Shown here piece by piece: positions 8,412-16,657 of a stretch of 64,000 nt of DNA; position 1 is the stretch's first letter; each line of letters starts with the position of its first letter. The stretch lies in the NCBI GenBank assembly GCA_905210055.1, contig CAJLVH010000001.1:1-64000 (forward strand), given 5' to 3'. Origin of the DNA: an uncultured Enorma sp. (lineage in GTDB: Bacteria > Actinomycetota > Coriobacteriia > Coriobacteriales > Coriobacteriaceae). The notes beneath the pieces are model-generated. The model searched no databases. It had not been told where the DNA came from and worked only from the letters and a program-made list of their open reading frames with translations. Made by a program: the position numbers and the translations under genes.

Positions 8412-9299
8412 TTATGCAAGCGGCGCCGCGCCGTTGGCGAACACCTTGATGACCGAAGAGAAGTCCTCTACCAGACGCTCGTACGCCGCTACCGTCAAAT
8501 CGTGCCAGTAGACCGGCTTACCCGATGCGGACGCGCGCACGCCGTCGACGACAGACACGGCGGCATCGCCAGCATACTTCGCCCCATAGGTATAGTAGTT
8601 AATCTTGCGGATGCCCGCGTCGATCGCACGCGCGTAATCCTCGTCGGAGACACCCGAACCGCCGTGCATCACGAGCGGCACCTTCACCCGCGAGCGGATC
8701 TTAGTAAGCACATCGAACTGCAGATGCGGCTCGCCCTTGTACAGGCCGTGGACGGTACCGAACGAGCATGCGAGGATATCGAGGTCGGTCGCCTTCACGA
8801 ACGCGCGCGCCTGATCGGAGTCGGTATAGACGGCTCCAGCCTCTTCGGCGGTACCTCCCTCGACAGATTCGCCGCCCTCGCGCGATCCCATGGAGCCGAG
8901 CTCGCACTCGAGGCCGCAATCGAAGCTATGGCACATAGCGGCAGCGCGAGCGGAGTTCTCAAGGTTTACCTCATAGGGTTCCATGGACCCGTCGTACATG
9001 GCTCCGGTGAAGCCCATCTCGAGCGCGCGACGCATGTACGACAGGTGCTCGCAGTGATCGAGGTGGACGCACACCATGGCGGTCGAGCGCTCGGCAAGCG
9101 CCACCATGGCGGGACCCATGGCGTCAAGCGGCATGACGCTTTCGTGCGCTTCGGCATGGGAGAGGATGACGGGGTAGCCCGTTTGCTCCGCCGCATCGAT
9201 CGTCGCGCGCAGAGCCTCCATGCTCGGCGCGTTGAACGAGGCGATCGCCATGTTGTTCTGCTCGGCGATAGCGCAGATATCCCGAAGGTTTACCAGCAT
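8412..9299 (-). CDS. Class II fructose/tagatose-bisphosphate-type aldolase
   Basis: A 295-residue zinc aldolase of the KbaY/GatY/FbaA family, cleaving a ketose 1,6-bisphosphate (or related ketose phosphate) to dihydroxyacetone phosphate and an aldehyde. Seen: HLDHCEH (79-85) with Asp81 as proton donor and His82 as zinc ligand, GTVHG (181-185, His184), MHGGSGV (211-217, His212) and KINYYTYG (232-239). ATG at 9299 has GAAAGGAT upstream; a TTG two codons earlier touches that site. Its place in a galactitol-type PTS locus points to a tagatose- or fructose-like substrate, but no kinase making a bisphosphate is seen here. Confidence 0.9.
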   Translation of the reverse strand: MLVNLRDICAIAEQNNMAIASFNAPSMEALRATIDAAEQTGYPVILSHAEAHESVMPLDAMGPAMVALAERSTAMVCVHLDHCEHLSYMRRALEMGFTGAMYDGSMEPYEVNLENSARAAAMCHSFDCGLECELGSMGSREGGESVEGGTAEEAGAVYTDSDQARAFVKATDLDILACSFGTVHGLYKGEPHLQFDVLTKIRSRVKVPLVMHGGSGVSDEDYARAIDAGIRKINYYTYGAKYAGDAAVSVVDGVRASASGKPVYWHDLTVAAYERLVEDFSSVIKVFANGAAPLA

Positions 9300-9329
9300 A
9301 TCCAATCCTTTCTATAAGGAACACACCAG

Positions 9330-9371
9330 GGTGGCAGGCGTTCGGTGGCGGGCGTTCGGTGGCGGGCGTTC
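9330..9371. repeat. 14-bp tandem repeat, three units
   Basis: GGTGGCAGGCGTTC is followed by two exact units of GGTGGCGGGCGTTC. It lies between the membrane protein at 9387 and the aldolase start. Confidence 0.8.
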
Positions 9372-9386
9372 GATGCCGCAGGCGCG

Positions 9387-10049
9387 CTACGTACGGCGCT
9401 TCTTGCGGTTATGCCTGCGCGAGACAGGTCTGGGCTCGGCGTCTTCCGCCTCCGCGCGTGCAGCGGCGCGCATCGCCTGCTTGCGGGCGATGACGCGGAT
9501 GTTCTCGGGGTCGAGGCGCGCCTGCAGGTCGAGGAGGGCGTCATAGAGCGCCTGCGCTCGCTGCCCGTTTTCGTCGTACATATCGCCGCACCCGATGAAA
9601 TAGCGTCCGCGCAACACGCCGCCACCGTTGAAGCGCACGTAGATGGAACGGGACTTGCCGTTCTCGCGCAGCTGGATGCGGTGTATGTCCGCGATGCGAT
9701 ACACGTCGCGCCGGCCGAACGACTCGAGCACAAGGTACTCCTCATCCAAAGACGCTACGCGCGGATAGCATTTCGCGATGAACGTGTTGAACGCCGTGTA
9801 GAGTCCTAGCACGAGCGCGATCGCGCCGAAGAACGCGAGGAAGCCGGTGGCGACCATCACCGCGCCCGCAACGGCCGCAAGCGCCCCTACCGCGCCAGTG
9901 ATCTGCACGTCAAAGAGGTAGCGGCGCGGGTCGTACGTATAGGTGCGCGCCACACCCTCGCCCGAGCCACGCTCTTCTACCGCGACCTCGCCGTGCACGA
10001 CATCGCCGGCCAGAGCGTCCCCGTCTCCATCATGTCGAGAAGCCATCAT
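9387..10049 (-). CDS. Two-helix membrane protein of unknown function
   Basis: A 220-residue protein, not recognised. After a polar N-terminus of about 45 residues there are two adjacent transmembrane helices (about 50-90, AGAVMVATGFLAFFGAIALV), then a soluble domain with DVYRIADIHRIQL and a Gly-rich YVRFNGGGVLRGRYF segment. This hairpin plus beta-rich domain resembles PH-like YdbS/YcxB-type proteins, but only loosely. The C-terminus is very basic (RRHNRKKRRT). It lies inside the PTS locus but behind the terminator at 10086, so it may have its own promoter. Confidence 0.7.
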   Translation of the reverse strand: MMASRHDGDGDALAGDVVHGEVAVEERGSGEGVARTYTYDPRRYLFDVQITGAVGALAAVAGAVMVATGFLAFFGAIALVLGLYTAFNTFIAKCYPRVASLDEEYLVLESFGRRDVYRIADIHRIQLRENGKSRSIYVRFNGGGVLRGRYFIGCGDMYDENGQRAQALYDALLDLQARLDPENIRVIARKQAMRAAARAEAEDAEPRPVSRRHNRKKRRT

Positions 10050-10085
10050 CGCACCCCGCTTTCGACCCGTTACGCCACTCGTTCG

Positions 10086-10128
10086 AAAAAAGCCCGCGAC
10101 CGCAGCTCGGAGCCTGCGGCCGCGGGCA
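10086..10128 (-). terminator. Intrinsic terminator after PTS IIC
   Basis: Read on the minus strand, GCCCGCGGCCGCAGG pairs with CTGCGGTCGCGGGC and a run of six T follows. It lies 61 bp behind the IIC stop and probably ends most transcripts from the GntR-controlled promoter. Confidence 0.8.
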
Positions 10129-10189
10129 TCTACCCTACCTTGATCCCCTGGGCAACGGCTCCTGCCGCCAGGGGGTCATCATGGATGGC

Positions 10190-11596
10190 TTACGCCTCCT
10201 CGTGAAGCTCCTTGGCCTCCTTGAGGATGCGCATGCGGTTCCAGATGGCGAACACGATGGCAGCCACACCGGTAACGCCGATGCAGACCCAGCCGTTGAT
10301 GTTCGACAGGAACACGAAGATGAAGGTCAGCGGGTTCGCGCCGTCGCAGAGCGACGAGATGAGCGCGTCGGCGCTGCCGGCGTACGAGGCGACGTCGAAA
10401 CCGGCCTGCAGGGCAGCGGCGGTCTGGAACGGAGCCATGTACGTGGAGATGAGCAGGCCGATGGCGAGCACGACGATACCCACGATGAGGCCGCGGAAGC
10501 CGTTGTTGTTCACGATCGGGGTGATGAGCACGAGCATGTAGGTCGCGGTCGAGAGGTCGCCGAACGGGATGACCTGGTTGCCGAGCGGCTGCAGCGCCAC
10601 GGCGAGCAGCAGCATAACGGGGATGAGGATGAGCGCGAGCGACAGGGTCACGGGGTGGCCGACGCCCACGGCGGAGTCGAGACCGATGTAGATCTTGCCG
10701 CGCTTGGCAAAGTGCTTCTGCATGAACGCGGAGGCGGCATCGGAGATGGGAAGCAGGCCCTCCATGAGGAGCGACGCCATGCGCGGGATGAGCACGAGCA
10801 CGGCACCGAGGGAGACGCCGAGGCCGAGGATGACCGTCACGGAGCCGGCGATGTCGGCGACGTCGAAGTAGGCGATGCAGCCGATGATGAGGCCGATGAC
10901 CGTACCCACCATGAGCGGCTCACCGAAGACGCCGAACTTCTTCTGCATGGACTCGACGTCGAGGTTGATGTCGCGCACGCCGGGGATCTTGTCAATGACC
11001 CAGTTGATGAACATGGCGATGGGCGCGAATGCGGCGGTGAAGCCGTGGGGCAGCGACACGCCGGGCATGCCGAGCGACTTCTCGACCTGCGGTGCGGTGA
11101 TGTCGCCCAGGATGAGCACGACGACCATGTTGATGACGGCAGCGGCGAAGCCGAGCATGACGTCGCCGGTGATGATCGCGACGATGGAACCGGTAAAGGC
11201 GAAGTGCCAGTAGTTCCAGATGTCGACGTCGATCGTCTGCGTGGTGTTCGTGATAAGCATGAGAATGTTCACGAGCAGGCCGAGCGGGATGATGAACATG
11301 CCGATGGTCGTGCCCATGGCGATGGCCGAAGACGCAGGCCAGCCCACATCGATGATGTTCAGGGCGAGGCCGAAGCGGGTGGTCATCTCCTGGACGGCGG
11401 GCGCGAGGCTCGTGCCGAGCACGTTGTTGATGATCAGGTTCAGGCCGATGAAGCCCACGCCGACGGTGAGGCCGGCCTTGAGGCTCTTACCAAAGCCGGC
11501 GCCCAGAATGGTGCCGAAGATGGTGAGCAGGATCGGCATCATGACGTTGACGCCTAGCCCTTGGATGAAGCTGAAAAACGCGGTAATAGCTTCCAT
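10190..11596 (-). CDS. PTS galactitol-type transporter subunit IIC
   Basis: A 468-residue polytopic membrane permease of the EIIC-GAT family, about 11-12 helices. It carries the sugar across the membrane while the IIB subunit phosphorylates it. Family-like stretches are GVNVMMPILLTIFGTILGAG near the start, IIDVGWPASSAIAMGTT, LSTATYMLVLITPIVNNNG and the C-terminal LSNINGWVCIGVTG. Length is close to the family. ATG at 11596 has AAGGAGG upstream. It lies 73 bp behind IIB. GAT-family carriers take up galactitol and related polyols or pentitols, so the actual substrate is open. Confidence 0.9.
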   Translation of the reverse strand: MEAITAFFSFIQGLGVNVMMPILLTIFGTILGAGFGKSLKAGLTVGVGFIGLNLIINNVLGTSLAPAVQEMTTRFGLALNIIDVGWPASSAIAMGTTIGMFIIPLGLLVNILMLITNTTQTIDVDIWNYWHFAFTGSIVAIITGDVMLGFAAAVINMVVVLILGDITAPQVEKSLGMPGVSLPHGFTAAFAPIAMFINWVIDKIPGVRDINLDVESMQKKFGVFGEPLMVGTVIGLIIGCIAYFDVADIAGSVTVILGLGVSLGAVLVLIPRMASLLMEGLLPISDAASAFMQKHFAKRGKIYIGLDSAVGVGHPVTLSLALILIPVMLLLAVALQPLGNQVIPFGDLSTATYMLVLITPIVNNNGFRGLIVGIVVLAIGLLISTYMAPFQTAAALQAGFDVASYAGSADALISSLCDGANPLTFIFVFLSNINGWVCIGVTGVAAIVFAIWNRMRILKEAKELHEEA

Positions 11597-11669
11597 CTTT
11601 CCTCCTTCTTCCTATGTCTACATTCAACGGGAAAGGCGTTCTCCCAAAGCCTCCCCCGCATACCGCACC

Positions 11670-11954
11670 CTACTGCTTGAGAATGTCGAGGATCTGCTGC
11701 TGGGTCTGGGCAACGCCCATGTTCGTAAGGAACGAGACGCCGTTCACGTACGGGCAGGTGATGCCCGCCGGCGGCACGGTCGTGGAGATGAGCATGACGG
11801 CATCGGCGCACTGGCTCGGGGCCTCGGCGATGGCGCACTGCACGATGGTGTACTGACCGGCCATGCCGTTCTCGTTCAGAAACGCCGCAACCTTGTTGGC
11901 GACGGCCGTGGACGTGGCGATACCGGATCCGCAGGCGAGTACGATCTTCTTCAT
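11670..11954 (-). CDS. PTS galactitol-type transporter subunit IIB
   Basis: A 94-residue cytoplasmic phosphocarrier. MKKIVLACGSGIATSTAVANK carries Cys8, the phosphorylated residue in the P-loop of lactose/galactitol IIB proteins. It receives phosphate from the IIA at 7928 and gives it to the substrate bound by IIC, whose gene starts 73 bp downstream. A GGAAGGGAGTAGC ribosome binding region precedes ATG at 11954. Confidence 0.9.
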   Translation of the reverse strand: MKKIVLACGSGIATSTAVANKVAAFLNENGMAGQYTIVQCAIAEAPSQCADAVMLISTTVPPAGITCPYVNGVSFLTNMGVAQTQQQILDILKQ

Positions 11955-12018
11955 TGCTACTCCCTTCCTTCGAGGGCTATGCCCTCGCTACTGCTAAGAC
12001 GAATGCCGTAGGGTTGCC

Positions 12019-12540
12019 CTATTCACCGATGACGATGACCTTCACCTTGCGCGTGCGCTCGCGCGTGCGGTCGAAGTCAACGAAGTAGATGCTCGCGAGG
12101 CCGTTCATCTGGAGCTCGCCATTCTCGACCTCGAACGTCTGGTTGCTGCCAATGAGCGTGGAGCGCAGGTGGGCGTCGCCGTTCCAGAGCATCGTGCGGT
12201 CGCCGCCGGGCAGCCACGAATCGAGGTTCGGCCAGGACTCGACCTCCTCGAAATGCTGGATACCGGGATAGCGATACGTCTTCCAGTCATGCTGCTCGGG
12301 GAAGATCTTGTCGAGGCCATCGGAGAGATCGGCCTGCAGGTACGTATCGCCCGCCGGTGTGTGATCGTGGTCGTATTCCTCGGAGAACACCGCGCAGGTC
12401 GTGTGGCACGAGATAACGACGGCGATCCCCTCCTTGACGCCGGACTCCGCAATCACGCCGCGTACGCCCTCCGTGATATCCACGTAGGTCGGCTTTCCCG
12501 CGAGCGTCTCCATCTGGAGCTTGCCTTTATAGACGGTCAC
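12019..12540 (-). CDS. YjbQ/UPF0047 family protein
   Basis: A 173-residue protein of the YjbQ family, whose members have weak thiamine-phosphate-synthase activity in vitro and an unsettled physiological role. Seen: VVISCHTTCAVFSEEYDHD near residues 42-60, QHDWKTYRYPG, HLRSTLIGSN and the C-terminal SIYFVDFDRTRERTRKVKV, all family-like and with conserved His residues that could bind metal. The start lies three bases behind the TIM-paralogue stop, so the two are translated as neighbours. Conservation inside a PTS/aldolase locus suggests a sugar-phosphate role, which is inference. Confidence 0.85.
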   Translation of the reverse strand: MTVYKGKLQMETLAGKPTYVDITEGVRGVIAESGVKEGIAVVISCHTTCAVFSEEYDHDHTPAGDTYLQADLSDGLDKIFPEQHDWKTYRYPGIQHFEEVESWPNLDSWLPGGDRTMLWNGDAHLRSTLIGSNQTFEVENGELQMNGLASIYFVDFDRTRERTRKVKVIVIGE

Positions 12541-12543
12541 GGC

Positions 12544-13248
12544 TCACGCCTCCTTGCAGAAATCGGTGCGCGCCTGGTCGAGCGCCGCGAACATCTCATC
12601 GAGGGTTGCGAACGGGTCGGCTGCCGCGACGATACCGGACGTGCCGCCCGTGCCGTCGGCGCCGTACTTGATTGCGTCGTAAACGTTCTGGCCGGTAGAA
12701 ATGCCGGCGGCCTGGAGCACGAGCGTCTCGGGCGAGACCGCCTTCACGGCCTCGGTCGAGCCGCGCATGTAGTCCTCGCCGGCAACCTGACCGGTGCCGA
12801 TGAGGCTCGTGAGCTCGCAGACCATGACGTCCGGCTTGAGCGAGGCGATCATCTCGCCCTCTTCGACCGAGTCTGCGCACACAACCGTGAGGATGCCGAC
12901 TTCGTTGGCGCGCGCGATCGTCGCGGCGAGCTCATGAACGGTGCAGGGATTCTCCGCGTGGTTCAGGAACGTCGCCTTCACACCTGCGGCGGCAAGCGCC
13001 TCGGGCAGAATATGACCCATTCCGCGGCCGGGCTTCAGACTCTCCATGGCCTGAGCGCACGGCACGAGGTGCGGGCACTCCGCGATGATGCGCGGCAAAT
13101 CGATGAGCTGTGCGGTGAAGAGGCAGTCGATGTCATACCGCTCTGCCAGCTCGTCTGCCTTCCGTGCCAACGCGAGGGCATCGTCTCCATAGAGATACGA
13201 TTTGGGGTTGACCACGAAAAACGGCTTTCTAAGACGTACCTTCTCCAT
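12544..13248 (-). CDS. Triose-phosphate isomerase paralogue
   Basis: A 234-residue TIM-barrel protein of the TpiA superfamily. The catalytic set is present: Asn14 and Lys16 (VVNPKSY), His97 (FLNHAEN) and Glu145 (VCELTSLIGTG), plus phosphate-binding loops GISTG (182-186) and GGTSG (201-205). The usual YEPVWAIGTG signature is changed to CELTSLIGTG, and the protein is slightly short, so it is probably not the housekeeping enzyme. Similar paralogues isomerise tetrulose phosphates in erythritol/erythrulose pathways. ATG at 13248 is chosen because the two earlier in-frame ATGs overlap the GGAAGGG ribosome binding site. First gene of the PTS operon. Confidence 0.85.
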   Translation of the reverse strand: MEKVRLRKPFFVVNPKSYLYGDDALALARKADELAERYDIDCLFTAQLIDLPRIIAECPHLVPCAQAMESLKPGRGMGHILPEALAAAGVKATFLNHAENPCTVHELAATIARANEVGILTVVCADSVEEGEMIASLKPDVMVCELTSLIGTGQVAGEDYMRGSTEAVKAVSPETLVLQAAGISTGQNVYDAIKYGADGTGGTSGIVAAADPFATLDEMFAALDQARTDFCKEA

Positions 13249-13300
13249 AGGCAGCATCCCTTCCATCGACTCCCAACCAGAGTGCGCCTATGTTGGCGCA

Positions 13301-13328
13301 AACTTGTACATCTTTTTATATACAAGTT
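13301..13328. promoter_or_regulatory. Candidate GntR operator of the PTS operon
   Basis: AACTTGTA and TACAAGTT form a perfect 8-bp inverted repeat around 12 bases in a strikingly AT-rich stretch (13300-13370) between the GntR gene and the operon it probably controls. Further CATGTATATA and GAACAAGTTT half-site-like sequences follow. Binding by the GntR protein at 13407 is inferred. Confidence 0.55.
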
Positions 13329-13406
13329 TCAACACATGTATATAGTTTTTGAACAAGTTTGCAAGGTAAAAATGCACAAATCTCCGTGAGCGGTCGATGG
13401 ATTTCG

Positions 13407-14234
13407 TTAATCGGGCTGTACGGCGTTACTTACGATCGACTGCCCGGGGCGGAACCAGGTGGTGCCCCATTCGACAGGGCGATGGTCAGCGAGGCTGATA
13501 GTCTGCTCGAGCAAAAGGATGGCGGCAGTCTCCTCGCAGGCGAGCAGATCTCCGTGCTCTTTGCCTGCGATGCGTGCAGCATAGCGCATCTTCGAATATT
13601 TGATCTTGCGCCCTGCACAGCGCTCGACGGCGTCGAATAGCGATTCATTCCGATAGTCGATATCGCAAAGGCCGGGGCACTCCTGCAGGCTGAGCCAGCT
13701 CTCCTGGCACATGATGGGCACACCGTCGACGTAACGCACGCGGCGCAGGAACATCACGTCGCTATGGGGCGGGACGTCGAGCTCGATCGCCACATCGGAA
13801 GGCGCGGGCGTCACCCATTCGTCGACGACGACCGTTTTGAACGCCTTCCCTTGGTTGTGTAGAGCCTCAGCGAACGAGAACGGGCGGGACTCCAGGGCAT
13901 GGGAGAGGCCGGGCTCGGCGACAAAGGTGCCGCGTCCGTGCTCGCGCACGAGTAGTCCTTCGTCCACGAGCGCGCTGATGGCACGGCGAACAGTTCCACG
14001 CGCCAGACGGTACTGCGCCATAAGTTCATGTTCCGAGGGAATCTTGCTCTTCACCGCCCACTCACGAGAATAGATCTTCTCGCGGATGATGTCGCTGAGC
14101 TGGGTATAGAGCGCGGGTGCCGCTTTTTCCGCATGGCTTTGCAGGGCTGAACCCTTCAGGGCTTCTCCGAATCCTATAGTATCGTCCTCCTCGGGTACGA
14201 ACGGACCCGATGCGCTCAGCTGCCTGTTTGCCAT
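13407..14234 (-). CDS. GntR family regulator, HutC/UTRA subfamily
   Basis: A 275-residue repressor. An N-terminal extension of about 40 residues precedes the winged helix-turn-helix (YTQLSDIIREKIYSREW, IPSEHELMAQYRLARGTVRR, VREHGRGTFVAEP). From about residue 120 comes a UTRA ligand-binding domain (VMFLRRVRYVDGVPIMCQES, SLFDAVE). UTRA domains of this branch usually sense sugar phosphates. It is transcribed in the same direction as the PTS operon starting 158 bp further on and is very likely its local regulator. Confidence 0.88.
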   Translation of the reverse strand: MANRQLSASGPFVPEEDDTIGFGEALKGSALQSHAEKAAPALYTQLSDIIREKIYSREWAVKSKIPSEHELMAQYRLARGTVRRAISALVDEGLLVREHGRGTFVAEPGLSHALESRPFSFAEALHNQGKAFKTVVVDEWVTPAPSDVAIELDVPPHSDVMFLRRVRYVDGVPIMCQESWLSLQECPGLCDIDYRNESLFDAVERCAGRKIKYSKMRYAARIAGKEHGDLLACEETAAILLLEQTISLADHRPVEWGTTWFRPGQSIVSNAVQPD

Positions 14235-14600
14235 GACGTCTCGTTACCAACCTGCTCGACGGGATGTTGCATCTACCATCTTATCGCGACCGACTCTGCC
14301 CCCGCAAATAATGCAGACGAGCGCTTGAGCGCCCGCCGGGGCTGCGCGCGGCGGGTTCGAATTGTCCTGTCCCCGGATACGAAAAGACCCCGCGGCAGCG
14401 GGGCCGATGTGGTCTCTGGTGGAGGTAAGGGGGTTCGCCGCTCGCTGCGCTCGCTCCCTCCGCTGCGGCGGCTGCGCCGCCTTGCGCGCTCCGCGGCAAA
14501 CGCTCGCGCGTTTGCGCCGCTTCGCGCCCTACGGGTTCGAATCCCTGCTTTCGCTAGCAAAAGGCCCGGCACCACAAGGACGCCGGGCGTGCAAGTCGCA
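14235..14600. other. Gene-free GC-rich region with tRNA T-arm-like fragments
   Basis: No gene is visible. GGGTTCGAATT at 14353 and CGGGTTCGAATCCCTGC at 14532 look like T-arms of plus-strand tRNAs, each followed by a hairpin that would terminate minus-strand transcription (14382-14405 and 14559-14588). Between them lies a 150-bp stretch of nested CGCTCGCTGCGCTCG- and GCGGCGGCTGCGCCGCC-type palindromes. The fragments have no matching 5' halves and are probably relics. Confidence 0.5.
14559..14588 (-). terminator. Terminator of tRNA-Ser(UGA)
   Basis: On the minus strand GCCCGGCGTCC and GGTGCCGGGC form a stem followed by TTTT, 13 bp after the tRNA CCA end. Confidence 0.75.
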
Positions 14601-14690
14601 TGGCGGAGAGAGAGGGATTCGAACCCTCGAGACGCTCGCGCGCCCAACGGTTTTCAAGACCGCCGCATTCAACCGCTCTGCCATCTCTCC
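14601..14690 (-). tRNA. tRNA-Ser(UGA)
   Basis: The minus strand shows a complete class II tRNA. The acceptor stem GGAGAGA/TCTCTCC has G73 and an encoded CCA (14601-14603). The anticodon loop CTTGAAA gives anticodon TGA. There is a long variable arm, and the T-arm is GAGGGTTCGAATCCCTC. The body is 14604-14690. Confidence 0.95.
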
Positions 14691-14742
14691 GTGACAGGTA
14701 ATGATAGCATCGTTCAAAAGGATTTGCGGCGGAAGGGCGAAT

Positions 14743-16533
14743 ATGGATATGCACGAGCAGGACGAGCGCTTCATGCGCGAGGCGCTTGCCGAGGCGCAGG
14801 CCGCCGCCGAGTTGGGCGAGGTGCCCATCGGCGCCGTCGTGGTGTATAAAGGCGAGATCATTGCGCGCGCACACAACCGGCGCGAGCTGGACGAAGATCC
14901 TTCCGCGCACGCGGAATTCCTGGCGATGCTCGAGGCTGCTCGCTCGCTCGGTCGCTGGCGGCTTACAGGTTGCACGGTGTACGTGACGCTCGAGCCGTGC
15001 CTCATGTGCGCGGGCCTTATGGTGAACGCGCGCGTGGATCGCTGTGTATATGGTGCGGCCGACCCCAAGGGAGGCGCGACGGGCACGCTTTTCCGTGTGA
15101 ACGAGGACGCGCGGCTGAACCACCATTTCAACGTGACCGCCGGCGTGCTGGAGGGCGAATGCGCTGAGGCGCTGCGCTCGTTCTTCGCGCGGGTGCGTGC
15201 AGGTGAGCGCGTGCAGGGCGATGCGCATGAAGATGCTCGCATGCGGGCATTCGAGGAGATGCACGCTACGGACGCGAACGATTTCGTTGCGCAGGCGCAC
15301 GTCGCCACCCCGTCTCCGCGCGTGCTCCTTGCAATTGACTCCTTCAAGGGGTGCGCGGGCAGCGCGGAGGTCGAGGCGTGGACGGCGGAGGGCATCCGTC
15401 ATGCATGCCCGGGCGCGCAGGTGACTATGCTTCCCATGGCGGACGGCGGGGAGGGCACTGTCGAGGCGCTCCATGTTGCCTTGGGAGGGGAGCTTGTGAC
15501 GCGTCGCGTCTCGGGCCCGCTTGGCGAGCCGGTGGAGGCGTCGTATCTCTTATCGCAAAGCTCCGAGGGCATCTTCGCGGCGATTGAGATGGCCGAGGCT
15601 GCGGGTATCGAGTATTCGCCATGCACGCATGAGGCGGCGCTGCGGGCTTCGACGTTCGGCGTGGGCGAGCTGCTGCTCGACGCTGTGGCGCGGGGCGCGC
15701 AGACGGTGTATTTCGCTATCGGCGGCAGCGCGACGAATGATGGTGGTGCAGGCTTTTTACAGGCGTTGGGCGGCCAGCTGCTCGATGCCCAGGGCAGGGA
15801 GATCGCGTGCGGTCTCGCTGGTTTGGTGAGCCTGTCCTGTGTGGACCTCGCCCCGGCAGTCAACGCGCTTGGCTCCTGCAAGCTCGTGGTGCTTTCCGAC
15901 GTGGACAACCCGCTCGTGGGAAAGCGTGGCGCGCTGCGCATGTATGGTGCCCAGAAGGGGCTGCTCTCTGGCGACGACTATGTGGGCGATGAGGCGGAGA
16001 CCGAGCGTCTTTTGGCTGTGTACGATAGTTGGATGGTGGCATACGGGCGTGCGCTCGACGAGGCAAGAACAAAGCTCGATTGTTCAGATAAGGCCGAAAC
16101 ATCTCCTCGTTTCCATTCTGTCTTGGGCGTTCCCGGCGGTGGTGCGGCGGGCGGTCTCGGTGCAGCGCTGCTTGCCCTCGGCGCGCGTATGACCTCGGGA
16201 ACGAATGCGGTGCTCGATCTTATTGGATTTGACGAGGCACTTGCTGACGCCGACCTGCTCATTACGGGCGAGGGCTTTATGGATGAGCAGACGGCGCACG
16301 GTAAGGCTCCGGCGGGCGCGGCAGCCCGTGCGAAGAAGCGGGGAGTGCCCACTATAGCGCTGGTAGGTGGGCGCGCAGACGACATTGACGACGTCTATGC
16401 CGCCGGCATTGACCTTGTGCTACCCATCGTGCGAAAGCCCATGTCGCTTGCGGAGGCGCTCGATCCTCACGAGGCGCAGGCAAACCTCCGTGCCGCCGGT
16501 GAGGCTGCCATGCACGCATATCTTCTGATGTAA
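14743..16533 (+). CDS. Fusion: tRNA adenosine deaminase (TadA) - glycerate kinase
   Basis: One continuous 596-residue frame joins two enzymes. Residues 1-155 are TadA, the zinc deaminase converting A34 to inosine in tRNA-Arg(ACG): zinc ligands His56, Cys86 and Cys89 (HAE, PCLMC) and proton-shuttling Glu58. Residues 192-590 are a GlxK/GarK-type glycerate kinase: LLAIDSFKGCAGSAE, PMADGGEGTV (231-240), FAIGGSATNDGGAGF, VLSDVDNPLVGKRGA, GVPGGGAAGGLGAA and LLITGEGFMDEQTAHGKAP. Both active sites look intact, with a linker of about 37 residues. ATG at 14743 has GGAAGGG five bases upstream. The two activities have no known link. The tRNA target, tRNA-Arg(ACG), is encoded at 41184. Confidence 0.9.
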   Translation: MDMHEQDERFMREALAEAQAAAELGEVPIGAVVVYKGEIIARAHNRRELDEDPSAHAEFLAMLEAARSLGRWRLTGCTVYVTLEPCLMCAGLMVNARVDRCVYGAADPKGGATGTLFRVNEDARLNHHFNVTAGVLEGECAEALRSFFARVRAGERVQGDAHEDARMRAFEEMHATDANDFVAQAHVATPSPRVLLAIDSFKGCAGSAEVEAWTAEGIRHACPGAQVTMLPMADGGEGTVEALHVALGGELVTRRVSGPLGEPVEASYLLSQSSEGIFAAIEMAEAAGIEYSPCTHEAALRASTFGVGELLLDAVARGAQTVYFAIGGSATNDGGAGFLQALGGQLLDAQGREIACGLAGLVSLSCVDLAPAVNALGSCKLVVLSDVDNPLVGKRGALRMYGAQKGLLSGDDYVGDEAETERLLAVYDSWMVAYGRALDEARTKLDCSDKAETSPRFHSVLGVPGGGAAGGLGAALLALGARMTSGTNAVLDLIGFDEALADADLLITGEGFMDEQTAHGKAPAGAAARAKKRGVPTIALVGGRADDIDDVYAAGIDLVLPIVRKPMSLAEALDPHEAQANLRAAGEAAMHAYLLM

Positions 16534-16536
16534 GGC

Positions 16537-16608
16537 GTCACATTACCCCAGGGGTTTTTCGACATCTGCCAATTGGCCAATGTCGAAAACCCCTGGAGTA
16601 ATTTGATG
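16537..16608. repeat. ACCCCAGGGGT-family repeat, inverted pair
   Basis: CACATTACCCCAGGGG-TTTTTCGACAT faces a near-complementary copy, TGTCGAAAACCCCTGGAG-TAATTTGATG, across a 12-bp spacer that itself contains CCAATTGG. It starts four bases after the fusion-gene stop and could end its transcript. Confidence 0.85.
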
Positions 16609-16625
16609 CCGCCCGCACCGAGTCT

Positions 16626-16657
16626 CATGTAAAAAAGTCGCTGGGGTTATTTTACAT
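16626..16657. repeat. ACCCCAGGGGT-family repeat, single diverged copy
   Basis: CATGTAAAAAAGTCG followed by CTGGGGTTATTTTACAT. Its right end supplies the TTTACA -35 box of the SRP RNA promoter. Confidence 0.75.

Noticed and set aside
10181..11557. 458-codon plus-strand frame opposite PTS IIC
   Set aside because: Composition is almost only Asp, Glu, His, Gly and Arg, as expected from reading a membrane-protein gene backwards.
14273..14647. 124-codon minus-strand frame next to tRNA-Ser
   Set aside because: It covers part of the tRNA gene, its terminator and the palindromes; the Arg/Ser-rich translation is an artefact.
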